Source: Tenuibacillus multivorans (GTDB lineage: Bacteria > Bacillota > Bacilli > Bacillales > Alkalibacillaceae). From it: a DNA stretch of 64,000 nt. The notes under the pieces were generated by a model, which was given only the letters and a program-made list of their open reading frames with translations, had not been told where the DNA came from and did not search any database. The position numbers and the translations under genes were made by a program. Of this stretch, positions 6,811 to 16,803 are shown piece by piece; within the stretch, counting starts at the first letter, position 1; the number at the start of each line of letters is the position of its first letter. The stretch is taken from NCBI RefSeq assembly GCF_900103915.1, contig NZ_FNIG01000003.1:248001-312000 (forward strand), in the 5' to 3' direction.

Positions 6811-8568
6811 TTATTTTGATTTTGAGTAATCACGTTTACGAGGCTCAATGTATTGCGTATCAACTTCTTCGTATGTTATATCTGGTCCATTTTTGTCTGG
6901 ATTGTAAGTCGCTTTTGTTGTTTTTAACCATTCCTCGTCGTTACGCTCAGGAAATTCTGGTTTATAATGAGCACCACGGCTTTCATTACGATTGTAAGCG
7001 CCAATCGTGACGACTCGTGACAATTGCAACATGTCTTGCAATTGTCGTGTAAACATAACACTGTGATTACTCCATCTTGATGTGTCGTGAATGTTGATAT
7101 CTTTCCAACGATCCATTAATTCAACAATCTTCTCATCTGTTTTAAGTAGGTTGTCGTTTTCACGGACAACTGTAACATTTTTAGTCATCCATTCACCTAG
7201 TTCACGGTGAAGACTATATGGATTTTCACTACCTGACGTCATACCTAATAAGTCTTCAAATTTCTCTTCTTCTTCCTTCAATTTATCATCAAATAGAGAT
7301 GAAGACTGATCGTCAGCTGATGATTCAAGCCCTTTAATATATTCAACCGCATTAGGTCCGGCAACCATACCACCATAAATACATGATAATAATGAGTTAG
7401 CACCTAGACGGTTAGCTCCGTGAATCGTAAAGTCCACTTCTCCAGCTGCAAATACACCTGGAATGCTTGTCATTTGATCATCATCGACCCATAGTCCACC
7501 CATAGAATAGTGAACAGCTGGGAAGATTTTCATCGGTACTTTACGTGGATCTTCACCTACGAATTTTTCATAAATTTCAATAATACCACCGAGTTTAACA
7601 TCTAATTCTTTCGGGTCTTTATGTGATAAATCTAAGTAAACCATGTTTTCGCCATTAATACCTAGCTTCTGGTTTACGCAAACTTCAAAAATTTCACGTG
7701 TCGCAATATCACGTGGTACAAGGTTACCGTAAGCAGGGTATTTTTCCTCTAAGAAATACCATGGCTTACCGTCTTTATATGTCCATACACGACCACCTTC
7801 ACCACGAGCTGATTCACTCATTAAGCGAAGTTTGTCGTCCCCTGGTATTGCTGTTGGGTGAATTTGAATGAATTCACCATTCGCATAAGCTGCTCCCTGT
7901 TGATACAGTCTTGAAGCAGCAGAACCCGTGTTAATAACAGAGTTTGTTGATTTACCAAAGATAATTCCTGGTCCACCTGTTGCAACAATAACAGCATCTG
8001 CTTTAAATGCTTTAAATTCATGTGATTTAAGATTCTGTGCAATAATTCCGCGTGAACGATTATCATCATCTAGAATGGAAGAAATAAATTCCCAGCCTTC
8101 ATATTTTGTCACAAGGCCGTTAGCTTCTTGACGACGAACTTGTTCGTCTAATGCATACAATAACTGTTGTCCAGTTGTAGCACCAGCATAAGCTGTACGG
8201 TGGTGTTGTGTACCACCAAAGCGACGGAAGTCTAATAAACCTTCTGGCGTACGGTTAAACATAACCCCCATACGTTCTAACATGTGAATGATCCCTGGAG
8301 CTTTTTCACACATTTCTTTAACTGGAGTTTGGTTTGCTAAAAAGTCCCCACCATATACGGTATCATCAAAGTGTATCCAAGGTGAGTCACCTTCACCCTT
8401 TGTGTCTACGGCTCCGTTAATACCACCTTGGGCACATACAGAGTGGGAGCGTTTAACCGGAACAAGTGAAATTAAATCGACGTGTACACCAGCTTGTGCA
8501 ACTTCAATTGTTGCCATTAAACCAGCAAGACCACCGCCTACGATTACAACATTTTTATCATTAGTCAT
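6811..8568 (-). CDS. sdhA: Succinate dehydrogenase flavoprotein subunit
   Basis: This subunit oxidises succinate to fumarate with covalently bound FAD on the cytoplasmic face of the membrane. Counting from the ATG at 8568 (585 aa), the FAD-binding VIVGGGLAGLMA is at 8-19, the flavinylated His is H42 in SHSVCAQGG, and the substrate region includes HPTAIPGDD and RDIATREIF. It is very like B. subtilis SdhA throughout. A GTG four codons upstream lies against the AAGGGAG site, so the ATG (MTNDKN) is preferred. It is the middle gene of sdhCAB. Confidence 0.96.
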   Translation of the reverse strand: MTNDKNVVIVGGGLAGLMATIEVAQAGVHVDLISLVPVKRSHSVCAQGGINGAVDTKGEGDSPWIHFDDTVYGGDFLANQTPVKEMCEKAPGIIHMLERMGVMFNRTPEGLLDFRRFGGTQHHRTAYAGATTGQQLLYALDEQVRRQEANGLVTKYEGWEFISSILDDDNRSRGIIAQNLKSHEFKAFKADAVIVATGGPGIIFGKSTNSVINTGSAASRLYQQGAAYANGEFIQIHPTAIPGDDKLRLMSESARGEGGRVWTYKDGKPWYFLEEKYPAYGNLVPRDIATREIFEVCVNQKLGINGENMVYLDLSHKDPKELDVKLGGIIEIYEKFVGEDPRKVPMKIFPAVHYSMGGLWVDDDQMTSIPGVFAAGEVDFTIHGANRLGANSLLSCIYGGMVAGPNAVEYIKGLESSADDQSSSLFDDKLKEEEEKFEDLLGMTSGSENPYSLHRELGEWMTKNVTVVRENDNLLKTDEKIVELMDRWKDINIHDTSRWSNHSVMFTRQLQDMLQLSRVVTIGAYNRNESRGAHYKPEFPERNDEEWLKTTKATYNPDKNGPDITYEEVDTQYIEPRKRDYSKSK

Positions 8569-8610
8569 TAGTTGTTTCACTCCCTTATCATTCCGAAATT
8601 CCTTATAAGT

Positions 8611-9225
8611 TTACGATGCAAATGCGATTAGGGAAGAGATTCCCATGTAAGTGAAAACCGCAAAAATCGCAATGGTAATATATGTCATAACGAGTTGGGA
8701 TTTTGGTGAAATTGTAAGACCCCAAGTGACGAAGAATGACCATAAACCATTCGCAAAGTGAAATACTGCTGAAACAACACCAATAATATAGAACCAGAAC
8801 ATAATTGGATCAGATAAAATTGATGCCATTAGATCAAAATTAATTTCAGTTCCATAAATCGCATTCGCTAAGCGTGTTTCCCAAACGTGCCACGCAATGA
8901 ATATTAGAGTCAAAATACCCGTGATTCGTTGAACTAAAAACATCCAATTACGGAAGAAGCCGTAACGAATCGTATTTGGTTCTGCCGTAAAGGCGATAAA
9001 AACCCCATAGATAGCATGGAATAATAGCGGTAGGTAAATCACAAAGATTTCCAAACCTAAACGTAGCGGTAGGTTTTCCATAAATCCTGCAGCATTATTA
9101 AATGCCTCTGGTCCATATGTAGAAAAAAAGTTGACCGTTAAGTGCTGCATAAGGAAAAGCCCAATAGGTATGACACCTAATAAAGAATGTAGCCTGCGAT
9201 AAAAGAACTCACGGTTATCCGCCAT
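8611..9225 (-). CDS. sdhC: Succinate dehydrogenase cytochrome b558 subunit
   Basis: This membrane anchor of the Bacillus-type (type B) succinate:menaquinone reductase has five membrane segments and binds two hemes. The 204 aa show hydrophobic stretches near 13-32, 60-78, 92-112, 138-160 and 178-200. Candidate heme-ligand histidines are in RRLHSLLG, LMQHLTVNF, LLFHAIYG, IAWHVWETR and FHFANGLW. The ATG start has AAGGGGGG upstream. It is the first gene of the operon, behind the promoter at 9297-9325. Confidence 0.95.
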   Translation of the reverse strand: MADNREFFYRRLHSLLGVIPIGLFLMQHLTVNFFSTYGPEAFNNAAGFMENLPLRLGLEIFVIYLPLLFHAIYGVFIAFTAEPNTIRYGFFRNWMFLVQRITGILTLIFIAWHVWETRLANAIYGTEINFDLMASILSDPIMFWFYIIGVVSAVFHFANGLWSFFVTWGLTISPKSQLVMTYITIAIFAVFTYMGISSLIAFAS

Positions 9226-9296
9226 GTGTTACCCCCCTTGTTTTGAGTAAAATTCTTTAGTTATCAACATCATAAAAAGTAAACATGACATGTTAT

Positions 9297-9325
9297 ATTG
9301 TACTTCTAACGGTTTAAAGCGTCAA
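9297..9325 (-). promoter_or_regulatory. Sigma-A promoter of sdhCAB
   Basis: Minus-strand TTGACG (9325-9320), a 17-bp spacer and TACAAT (9302-9297) lie about 70 bases before the sdhC start. Confidence 0.8.
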
Positions 9326-9413
9326 GAAATCCTTACCATTTGATTTGACGGTTAGGGCAGTATTAATTTTTCCCTAACTACAGCTTTTCTACATAGTTCC
9401 CCATGGCTTATAC

Positions 9414-11210
9414 CTAGTCTTCTTCATTTTGCTTCATTTCATACACGAAGTAATGTTGTATATTCTCTGCTACATGTGACGGGATTCCTAATTTCGCCAT
9501 ATCCTCTACACTAGCTTGCTTAATTTGATCAATCGAGCCAAAGTGTTGAATTAATAGTCTTTTTCGTTTTGGACCGATTCCTTCAATTTCATCAAGACTG
9601 GACTGAAAAGCACTTTTTCCTCGCAATTGACGATGAAATGATATAGCAAAGCGGTGAACCTCATCTTGAATTCGTTGAACTAAATAAAAGGATTGTTCAT
9701 TCCGTTTTAATGGAACCGTTTCCGGTGGATTACCATATAACAATTCACTTGTCTTATGTTTTTCATCTTTGGCTAGACCGCATATCGGGATATCCAAACC
9801 TAATTCATTTTCTAAAACATCTCTAGCAGCTGACATTTGGCCTTTAGCCCCATCAACCATAAGGAGATCAGGTAGTGGCGCCCCTTCTTTTAAAACACGT
9901 TGATAACGTCTCCGAATAACCTCCCGCATGGTTTCATAATCGTCTGGAGATTCGACAGTTTTTATTTTGTATTTTCGATATTCATTTTTCTTCGGCTTAC
10001 CATCAATGAAAGTTACCATAGCAGAAACCGGGTTCGTACCTTGAATGTTTGAATTATCAAAGGCTTCAATTCGATGCGGTGTTTCAATATTTAAAATGTC
10101 ACCTAATCGCTCAATCGCTTTAATCGTACGTTCTTCATCCTGTTCAATTAAGGAGAACTTTTCTTTTAAGGCAATTTGTGCATTTTCCATGGCTAACTCT
10201 ACTAAGTCTTTCTTTTTTCCACGTAGTGGTGTTTTAACTTTTACATCTAAGACTTCCGAAAGTAATTCCTTATCACTACCGATAGGCAAGTAGATTTCCT
10301 TTGGTTTAATGTGGTTAGAATGCTGATAAAATCGCGCAATATAACTAATAAACGATTCATTCGCATCATTGTAAAAAGGAAATAATGAAACATCTCGTTC
10401 AATCAATTTCCCTTGTCGAATAAAGAATACCTGGACACACATCCATCCTTTGTCAAAAGCAAAACCAAATACATCTCGATCGGTTAAATCGTGTAAATCC
10501 ATTTTTTGCTTTTCCATAACGCCTTCAATGTGCTCAATCATGTCGCGATATTCTTTAGCTTTTTCGAAGTCTAAATCCTCTGCAAATTGATGCATTTTAT
10601 CCGTGAGTTCTTGTTTGATTTCTTTATGGCCGCCATTTAAGAAAGAGGTAATATTTTGCACTAATTGTTCATTCGTTTCCGGACTGACCGGAAACTCGCA
10701 TGGTCCTAAGCATTGATTGATGTGATAATAAAGACAAACGCGTTTAGGCATAACATTACATTTTCTAAGTGGATACAACCGATCTAGTAGCTTCTTCGTT
10801 TCACGTGCCGAATAAACATTAGTATAAGGTCCGAAGTATTTGGCTTTATCTTTTTTGACTTGTCTAGTTACTAATAATCTTGGGTGTTCCTCATTCGTAA
10901 TCTTTAGAAATGGATAGCTTTTATCATCCTTTAACATGACGTTGTATTTCGGGTCGTATTTCTTAATCAAATTCATTTCTAAGATAAGCGCTTCCATTTC
11001 TGATGACGTGACAATATATTCAAAATCCGCAATTTCATTGACCAGTCGCTGCGTTTTTAAATCGTTTGCACTTGTGAAATAGGAACGCACACGATTTTTT
11101 AGCAACTTAGATTTCCCTACATATATGACTTCACCCTTTTTGCTTTTCATCAAATAACAACCAGGTTTGTCAGGTAGTATGGCTAATTTTTCTTTGATTT
11201 GATCTGCCAT
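9414..11210 (-). CDS. uvrC: UvrABC system protein C, excinuclease subunit
   Basis: UvrC makes both incisions in nucleotide excision repair after UvrB has bound the lesion. From the ATG at 11210 it is 598 aa. The GIY-YIG nuclease domain is at about 12-90 ([19 protein letters not shown]). The UVR/UvrB-contact motif is near 200-235 ([15 protein letters not shown]), the RNase-H-like 3' nuclease near 380-500 ([29 protein letters not shown]), and tandem HhH at the C-terminus ([18 protein letters not shown]). An upstream in-frame TTG exists, but GAGGTG is better spaced for this ATG. The lysC-yslB pair found between uvrC and sdhC in B. subtilis is missing. Confidence 0.96.
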   Translation of the reverse strand: MADQIKEKLAILPDKPGCYLMKSKKGEVIYVGKSKLLKNRVRSYFTSANDLKTQRLVNEIADFEYIVTSSEMEALILEMNLIKKYDPKYNVMLKDDKSYPFLKITNEEHPRLLVTRQVKKDKAKYFGPYTNVYSARETKKLLDRLYPLRKCNVMPKRVCLYYHINQCLGPCEFPVSPETNEQLVQNITSFLNGGHKEIKQELTDKMHQFAEDLDFEKAKEYRDMIEHIEGVMEKQKMDLHDLTDRDVFGFAFDKGWMCVQVFFIRQGKLIERDVSLFPFYNDANESFISYIARFYQHSNHIKPKEIYLPIGSDKELLSEVLDVKVKTPLRGKKKDLVELAMENAQIALKEKFSLIEQDEERTIKAIERLGDILNIETPHRIEAFDNSNIQGTNPVSAMVTFIDGKPKKNEYRKYKIKTVESPDDYETMREVIRRRYQRVLKEGAPLPDLLMVDGAKGQMSAARDVLENELGLDIPICGLAKDEKHKTSELLYGNPPETVPLKRNEQSFYLVQRIQDEVHRFAISFHRQLRGKSAFQSSLDEIEGIGPKRKRLLIQHFGSIDQIKQASVEDMAKLGIPSHVAENIQHYFVYEMKQNEED

Positions 11211-11278
11211 AAACAAACACCTCGAAAATGCAATTATACCTCTATCTTAACACGATTTTACTGTTGCACATAAAAAGA

Positions 11279-11300
11279 AGAGCTAACCACTGTTAGCTCT
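11279..11300 (-). terminator. Intrinsic terminator after trxA
   Basis: The stem AGAGCTAAC / GTTAGCTCT has a 4-nt loop and a minus-strand tail of TCTTTTTAT. It separates trxA from uvrC. Confidence 0.88.
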
Positions 11301-11307
11301 CTTAACC

Positions 11308-11622
11308 TTATGCGTGTTTTTGTACGAATTGTTCTAAAGCATCTTTAGGCTGGAAGCCCATTGCTTGATCTACTTTTTCACCATCTTTGAAAAGGATTAA
11401 AGTAGGTATACTCATAACACCAAATTTTTGTGCTGTTTCTTGGTTTTCGTCAACATCTAGTTTAACAATTTTAACCTGATCACTCATCTCTGAATCTAAT
11501 TCTTCTAATACAGGAGCAATCATTTTACATGGGCCACACCAAGTTGCCCAAAAATCAACTAGTACTAGACCATCTGATACTTCTTCATTAAAGGTTTGAT
11601 CAGTTGCACTTACAATAGCCAT
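11308..11622 (-). CDS. trxA: Thioredoxin
   Basis: This is the general dithiol reductant for ribonucleotide reductase, peroxiredoxins and other targets. The 104 aa carry the active site WCGPCK with C29 and C32, the conserved cis-Pro in [12 protein letters not shown] and DVDENQ. The GAGGAGG site precedes the ATG. It is monocistronic by the look of its own promoter and terminator, and it lies between etfA and uvrC as in B. subtilis. Confidence 0.97.
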   Translation of the reverse strand: MAIVSATDQTFNEEVSDGLVLVDFWATWCGPCKMIAPVLEELDSEMSDQVKIVKLDVDENQETAQKFGVMSIPTLILFKDGEKVDQAMGFQPKDALEQFVQKHA

Positions 11623-11656
11623 AGATATATATCCTCCTCATTACTAATGTACCGTA

Positions 11657-11687
11657 AGTATAGCATGTTAAATATTATCTTTTCCAA
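11657..11687 (-). promoter_or_regulatory. Probable trxA promoter
   Basis: The minus strand shows an extended -10, TGCTATACT (TATACT at 11662-11657). The -35-like TTGGAA (11687-11682) lies 19 bp upstream, so recognition probably relies on the TGn motif. Confidence 0.55.
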
Positions 11688-11719
11688 TACTTTGTTTATG
11701 ATTAATTTTTGTTAAAAAA

Positions 11720-11757
11720 CATGAGTTCTTTCCCCATTTTTGGGCAAAGAACTCATG
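11720..11757 (-). terminator. Intrinsic terminator of the lcfA-etfA operon
   Basis: The long stem CATGAGTTCTTT / AAAGAACTCATG is followed on the minus strand by TTTTTTAAC. It lies just beyond the etfA stop. Confidence 0.9.
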
Positions 11758-11763
11758 GTTAGA

Positions 11764-12726
11764 TTAGTTAACTTGAAGGGCTTTTAACTCTTCCGTTAGC
11801 TTCGGTACAACATCAAATAAGTCGCCAACAATACCGTAATCTGCAACATTAAAGATGTTAGCTTCCGGATCTTTGTTGATCGCAACAATTACCTTAGAGT
11901 TTGACATACCGGCTAAGTGTTGAATAGCCCCAGAAATACCACATGCAATATACAGGTCAGGCGTTACAACCTTACCCGTTTGACCGATTTGTAAGGAATA
12001 ATCACAATATCCTGCATCACACGCCCCGCGAGAAGCACCAACAGCTGCTCCTAACACATCAGCCATCTCATAAAGCGGTTCGAAGCCTTCAGAGCTTTTA
12101 ACACCTCGGCCACCTGCTACGACAATGTTTGCTTCTGATAAATCAACACCGTCTGACGCTTTACGAATTACATCTTTAATAATTGTACGTAGGTCTTGAA
12201 TATCGACATCTAAAGCAGATACATCACCTGAACGACTTTCATCCTGGTCAAGTGGTGCAATATTATTCGGACGAATGGTTACAAATGTTTTACCATCTTT
12301 AATGGATTTCTTTTCAAAAGCTTTACCTGAATAAATCGGACGTACAAATTGGTCGCCCTCAATCCCTGTAATATCTGATATAAGCCCGCTATCTAATTTA
12401 CTCGCAATACGTGGGGCTAAATCTTTACCAGCTGATGTATGCCCCATCACGAGTCCATCTGGATCCTCTTGGTCAATGACAGCCATGGCTGCTTGTGTAT
12501 ATCCATCAGACGTATAATGTTCTAATTTATCATCTGTTACCGTTACCGCACGATCTGCACCATATTGAATCATTTGTTTTGCTGCATCTTCAACATTTTG
12601 ATTTCCAAAAACGATCGCTACAACCTCAGCTCCTTCATCTATCTGACGCGCAGCAGAAATCGTTTCATATGACACATTACGAATTTCACCGTCTTTTAAT
12701 TCTGCAAAAGCTAATAATTTTGTCAT
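11764..12726 (-). CDS. etfA: Electron transfer flavoprotein alpha subunit
   Basis: EtfA binds FAD in the ETF heterodimer that takes electrons from acyl-CoA dehydrogenases to the quinone pool. The 320 aa have an N-terminal adenine nucleotide alpha-hydrolase-like domain and a C-terminal FAD domain (about 200-310) with VVAGGRGVKS, the conserved GASRGACDAGY, QIGQTGKVV and YIACGISGAIQH. It is the last gene of lcfA-fadR-fadB-etfB-etfA, 27 bases after etfB. The protein is visibly acidic. Confidence 0.96.
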   Translation of the reverse strand: MTKLLAFAELKDGEIRNVSYETISAARQIDEGAEVVAIVFGNQNVEDAAKQMIQYGADRAVTVTDDKLEHYTSDGYTQAAMAVIDQEDPDGLVMGHTSAGKDLAPRIASKLDSGLISDITGIEGDQFVRPIYSGKAFEKKSIKDGKTFVTIRPNNIAPLDQDESRSGDVSALDVDIQDLRTIIKDVIRKASDGVDLSEANIVVAGGRGVKSSEGFEPLYEMADVLGAAVGASRGACDAGYCDYSLQIGQTGKVVTPDLYIACGISGAIQHLAGMSNSKVIVAINKDPEANIFNVADYGIVGDLFDVVPKLTEELKALQVN

Positions 12727-12753
12727 TGTAAAATTCTCCTTTCTACACCTGTG

Positions 12754-13527
12754 TTAAAGTACTTTCGCTTCTGATTTTAGTAACGATACAAGCTCTTTAA
12801 CTTGATCATCTGTTTCGCCTTCTAACACTTTACCAGCTTCTTTTTCAGGTGGAAGGAAAACTTCAACTGTCTCCGTTTTCGCTTCAACATCATCCTCATC
12901 TAAATCAAGATCATCAATTTCTAATTCCTCAAGCGGTTTCTTTTTAGCTTTCATAATACCTGGTAAAGAAGGATAACGTGGTTCGTTTAAACCTTGCTGA
13001 CACGTTACGAGTAAAGGTAGAGATGTCTCAATTTTTTCTTCGTCACCTTCAACATCTCGAACGATATTTGCCGTGTCACCATCAATTTCAAGGTTGGTGA
13101 TGGTTGTGACATAAGGAATATCGAGTTTATCAGCAAGTCTCGGACCTACTTGACCACTTGCTTTATCAATTGCTACATTACCAGCTAAAATAATATCAAC
13201 TTCTTGATCTTCAAAGTATGCTTCTAAAATACGAACGGTTGAATATTGATCACTTTCTTCTAAATCATCCTCTGTATTAATTAGAACCGCTTTATCAGCG
13301 CCCATAGCTAAAGCGGTACGTAGCTGCTTTTCTGATTCTTCATTACCCACAGTGACCACAGTCACCTCGCCGCCATGATCATCACGAATTTTAATAGCTT
13401 CTTCGATGGCGTATTCATCGTATGGGTTAATGATGAATTCAGCACCATCTTCCTCAATGACTCCCCCATTAATTTGAATCTTCTCTTCTGTATCAAATGT
13501 CTTTTTCATTAGAACAAAAATGTTCAT
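12754..13527 (-). CDS. etfB: Electron transfer flavoprotein beta subunit
   Basis: This is the partner of EtfA in the ETF dimer and binds AMP. The 257 aa show the beta-subunit N-terminus IFVLMKKTFDTEEKI, NPYDEYAIEEAIKI, ALAMGADKAVLI and the signature region VTCQQGLNEPRYPSLPGIM. The sequence is strongly acidic (for example ELEIDDLDLDEDDVEAKTET near 200). The ATG has AAGGAGGT upstream. It lies between fadB and etfA in the FadR-controlled operon. Confidence 0.96.
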   Translation of the reverse strand: MNIFVLMKKTFDTEEKIQINGGVIEEDGAEFIINPYDEYAIEEAIKIRDDHGGEVTVVTVGNEESEKQLRTALAMGADKAVLINTEDDLEESDQYSTVRILEAYFEDQEVDIILAGNVAIDKASGQVGPRLADKLDIPYVTTITNLEIDGDTANIVRDVEGDEEKIETSLPLLVTCQQGLNEPRYPSLPGIMKAKKKPLEELEIDDLDLDEDDVEAKTETVEVFLPPEKEAGKVLEGETDDQVKELVSLLKSEAKVL

Positions 13528-13545
13528 AGGATTACCTCCTTAAGT

Positions 13546-14319
13546 CTATTGATCTTTGAAATTGGGTTTGCGTTTTTCTATAAAAGCTTGAATGCCTTCC
13601 TTAGCATCTTCATTTCCAAAAACCTTACCGAATTCTTCAGACTCTGCATCAACACCTTGCTGGAACTGAGATGTACGAGCATACGGTAATAGTTTCATTA
13701 CGGCATGAATAGAAGGCCCACTCTTACTAGAAAATTGCTTTGCTAGATTCATAGTAAAGGAATCTAGTTCATCATCTTCAACCGCATGATTGGCTAAGCC
13801 ATATTGAGCCGCCTCTTCACCAGTAATCGGTTGACTAGATAGCACCATTTCATATGCTTTTGGTAGCCCAACATAGCGTGGTAAACGCTGTGTCCCAGCA
13901 AAACCAGGTATGATACCTAAATTCATCTCAGGTAACCCAAGTTTAGCACTCTTTGTGACGACACGAACGTGGCAGGACATCGCTAGTTCTAGTCCACCAC
14001 CTAGTGCAGCACCATGGATCGATGCAATAAACGGGATATGATAGTTTTCAATACGATTAAAGAGATCTTGCCCCTTCTTTGCAAGACTCACGTAATCGCT
14101 TTCAGCTTGGAATGATGTAAATTCTTTTATATCTGCTCCTGCGGAAAAGAATTTACCTTCTCCCTTGAGAACAACTGTTTTCACGGAAGAATCTTGATCT
14201 AGTTCATCTAAAACAGTTGATAAGTCACTTAAAATACCAGAAGACAAAGCGTTAGCTGGAGGACTATTAATAATGATTGTTACAATATTCCCCTCTTTAC
14301 TCCAGGAAAGATGCTCCAT
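13546..14319 (-). CDS. fadB: Enoyl-CoA hydratase (crotonase family)
   Basis: It hydrates trans-2-enoyl-CoA in the beta-oxidation spiral. The 257-aa crotonase fold shows the oxyanion-hole segments FFSAGADIKEF (about 56-67) and HGAALGGGLELAMSC (about 103-117), and LPEMNLGIIPGFAGTQRLPR carrying a catalytic-type Glu. It follows fadR by 13 bases, the same position as B. subtilis fadB (ysiB). The exact chain-length preference cannot be read from sequence. Confidence 0.92.
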   Translation of the reverse strand: MEHLSWSKEGNIVTIIINSPPANALSSGILSDLSTVLDELDQDSSVKTVVLKGEGKFFSAGADIKEFTSFQAESDYVSLAKKGQDLFNRIENYHIPFIASIHGAALGGGLELAMSCHVRVVTKSAKLGLPEMNLGIIPGFAGTQRLPRYVGLPKAYEMVLSSQPITGEEAAQYGLANHAVEDDELDSFTMNLAKQFSSKSGPSIHAVMKLLPYARTSQFQQGVDAESEEFGKVFGNEDAKEGIQAFIEKRKPNFKDQ

Positions 14320-14331
14320 CCAAACAACTCC

Positions 14332-14922
14332 TTATTGATGATGTATTTTAAGACCATTAGAAATGACGAAATGGACTTCTTCAGCTTGATCTACAAGATT
14401 ATATTTTTGTTCTTTCATCACCCAATTCGTAACAACTTCATCTAAAGTGCCAAATATCATTTGTCTAACTAATTTGACGTTTAAATGATCATGGAATATT
14501 CCTTGATCCATACCATCTTTTAAAATATTATCAACAACGGTTAAATAACGTTTTAATACTTCATTGATTTTTAATCGTAACATTTTTTTCGATTGCCTTA
14601 ATTCTAATTGCGTCACGATAGCTAAATCTGGATCTTCAGCTAATTGACGGAAGTGCATTTTAATTAAGGCAGATAATTTATCATCTGCAGACTCTTGATC
14701 GACAATCACATTCTCAATTCTTTCAATGAATTGCCCCATCTTTTCTTGAAATACAGAGATTAAAATATCCTCTTTATTTTCAAAATATAAATAAATGGTT
14801 CCATCAGCTACGCCTGCACGTTTAGCAATCTTAGAAACTTGTGAATTGTAATACCCATTTTCTGCAATAACTTCAACAGCCGCATCGATTATTTGTCTGT
14901 ATTTTGGTTTTTGATTCTTCAT
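14332..14922 (-). CDS. fadR: TetR-family fatty-acid degradation regulator FadR
   Basis: This repressor of beta-oxidation genes is released from DNA by long-chain acyl-CoA. The 196-aa TetR protein has the HTH at 10-60: IIDAAVEVIAENGYYNSQVS, IAKRAGVADGTIYLYFENKE. Its own promoter region carries a perfect palindrome matching the known Bacillus FadR box (14940-14957), so autoregulation is likely. It lies between lcfA and fadB as in B. subtilis (ysiA). Confidence 0.92.
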   Translation of the reverse strand: MKNQKPKYRQIIDAAVEVIAENGYYNSQVSKIAKRAGVADGTIYLYFENKEDILISVFQEKMGQFIERIENVIVDQESADDKLSALIKMHFRQLAEDPDLAIVTQLELRQSKKMLRLKINEVLKRYLTVVDNILKDGMDQGIFHDHLNVKLVRQMIFGTLDEVVTNWVMKEQKYNLVDQAEEVHFVISNGLKIHHQ

Positions 14923-14939
14923 TATGATAACTCCTTAAC

Positions 14940-14957
14940 TGAATGAACAGTCATTCA
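14940..14957. promoter_or_regulatory. FadR operator
   Basis: The palindrome TGAATGA-ACAG-TCATTCA lies 18 bases before the fadR start. It matches the TGAATGA-N4-TCATTCA box known for Bacillus FadR. Confidence 0.88.
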
Positions 14958-15007
14958 CCTTTCATGATATAGCCAAAATGCTAGTATGTCAACTCATAAT
15001 ATTGATT

Positions 15008-16702
15008 CTACACTTGGTTTTGTAATTTTTCTTTTTCTTCATCCACTAATTTTCTCCTAAGTATTTTTCCGACCGCTGTTTTCGGTAATTCGGTTCTAAA
15101 TTCATATCGTTTTGGAACTTTAAAGGCTGCTAAATTTTCACGACAATATTGATCTAAACCTTCTTCTGTAAGATCGGCACCCTCTTTCAGTACAACGTAT
15201 GCTTTAACTGTTTCACCGCGATAAGGGTCAGGTATACCTGCCACAACAGCTTCAGCGATTAATTCATTCTCATATAGGACTTCTTCTACTTCACGCGGAT
15301 AAATATTAAATCCACCAGCGATAATCATATCTTTTTTACGATCAACGATATAGAAATAACCTTCTTCATCCATATATCCCATATCTCCAGTTAATAACCA
15401 GCCGTCTTTTAGCGTATTTTCAGTTTCTTCAGGTCGGTTCCAATAACCTTTCATAATTTGTGGTCCCTTAACTGCGATTTCACCAACCTCGCCAATCGGC
15501 ATTTCTTCAAGTGTATCAGGTTTAAACACCTTGGCATCCGTATCAGGCCACGGCAACCCTATTGTCCCAGCTCGACGATTTTCATAAATTAAATTCGAAT
15601 GAGTAACTGGAGAGGATTCTGTTAGGCCATATCCCTCAACTAGCTTACCACCTGTTACTTTTTCAAATTGTTGTTGTACCTCTGCTGGTAGCGGGGCTGA
15701 ACCACTTAGGCATGCATTAATCGATGAAAGGTCATAGTTCGATAGCTTCGGGTGATTTAACAAACCGATATAAATCGTTGGTGCACCAGGGAATAAAGTA
15801 GGTCTTTGTTTATCAATTAACTTTAATACGGTATCGACATCAAATTTAGGCACTAAGATCATTTTTTGTGCCATCATAACAGATAAATTCATAACAGCCG
15901 TCATGCCATAGACGTGGAAAAATGGTAAAATACCTAATACAGTTTCTTTTCCATATTCGGCCTTGTAATTCCACTTCTCACACATTTGAGTGTTCGACAC
16001 TAAGTTTAGATGTGTAAGCATAACACCTTTTGGGTAGCCTGTTGTACCACCTGTGTATTGTAGTAATGCTAAATCTTCTTCTGGGTCAACCTCATGCTTC
16101 GTATATTCACCACTTGCTTCTTCTAACATAGTCGTCCAAACATGTGTATCACCACTATGTTCTGGTTTAACAACCATGTTGTATTCCCGTTTCTGAATAA
16201 AAGGATAAATCAAATTTTTCGGGAATGGTAAATAATCCTTGATAGCGGTTACAATTATGTTCTCTAAATACGTATCATCTTTGACATTTTCAGCTCTAGG
16301 CAGAAGGATATCCAAACATACTATTATCTTGGCTCCTGAATCCTTTAACTGATATTCAAGTTCTCTTTCAGTATATAGTGGATTCGTTTGAACGACAACC
16401 CCACCGGCTAATAAAGCACCATAATATGAAATGACTGACTGAGGTGTGTTCGGTAACATAACCGCAACACGATCACCTTTTTTCAAGCCTAGATACTGAA
16501 GATAGCTTGCAAACTTCTTAGCTGCATCATACACCTCCTGATACGTTAGCTCTTTACCCATAAAATGTATTGCTGTTTTATCTGGGTAATTTGTCGCAGT
16601 TTCTACTAGGAATTCGTGTAAAGGCTTGTTGTCATATTCTATCGTTTTAGGTACTTCTTCTGGGTAATGCTCAAACCAACGCTTCGTTAATTCTACCCCC
16701 AT
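15008..16702 (-). CDS. lcfA: Long-chain fatty-acid--CoA ligase
   Basis: It activates fatty acids to acyl-CoA using ATP through an acyl-adenylate. The 564-aa ANL-superfamily enzyme shows the P-loop-like LLQYTGGTTGYPKGVMLTH (about 210-230), GYGLTESSP, WLLTGDMGYMDEEGYFYIVD and IIAGGFNIYPREVEE. The C-terminal catalytic lysine region is KTAVGKILRRKL. The ATG has AAGGAGGG upstream. It is the first gene of the fatty-acid degradation operon, with a promoter at 16737-16765. Confidence 0.95.
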   Translation of the reverse strand: MGVELTKRWFEHYPEEVPKTIEYDNKPLHEFLVETATNYPDKTAIHFMGKELTYQEVYDAAKKFASYLQYLGLKKGDRVAVMLPNTPQSVISYYGALLAGGVVVQTNPLYTERELEYQLKDSGAKIIVCLDILLPRAENVKDDTYLENIIVTAIKDYLPFPKNLIYPFIQKREYNMVVKPEHSGDTHVWTTMLEEASGEYTKHEVDPEEDLALLQYTGGTTGYPKGVMLTHLNLVSNTQMCEKWNYKAEYGKETVLGILPFFHVYGMTAVMNLSVMMAQKMILVPKFDVDTVLKLIDKQRPTLFPGAPTIYIGLLNHPKLSNYDLSSINACLSGSAPLPAEVQQQFEKVTGGKLVEGYGLTESSPVTHSNLIYENRRAGTIGLPWPDTDAKVFKPDTLEEMPIGEVGEIAVKGPQIMKGYWNRPEETENTLKDGWLLTGDMGYMDEEGYFYIVDRKKDMIIAGGFNIYPREVEEVLYENELIAEAVVAGIPDPYRGETVKAYVVLKEGADLTEEGLDQYCRENLAAFKVPKRYEFRTELPKTAVGKILRRKLVDEEKEKLQNQV

Positions 16703-16736
16703 GATTAAAGCCCTCCTTTAAAGTATATTACTTTTC

Positions 16737-16765
16737 ATTATATACAAAATCAGTGAAAAGTTAAA
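16737..16765 (-). promoter_or_regulatory. Probable lcfA promoter
   Basis: Minus-strand TTTAAC (16765-16760), a 17-bp spacer and TATAAT (16742-16737). I see no FadR box here, unlike upstream of fadR. Confidence 0.6.
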
Positions 16766-16803
16766 ACAATTGTTTTAATTATCAGACAATAGGGTTGTAA
16801 AAA

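Noticed and set aside
8288-8608. Plus-strand ORF of 106 codons opposite sdhA
   Set aside because: It lies fully antisense to a well-conserved gene, has no ribosome site and low-complexity composition, so it is a shadow of sdhA codon use.
9351-9378. Terminator GTTAGGG / CCCTAAC after uvrC
   Set aside because: No T run follows on either strand and the loop is 14 nt, so it is not convincing.
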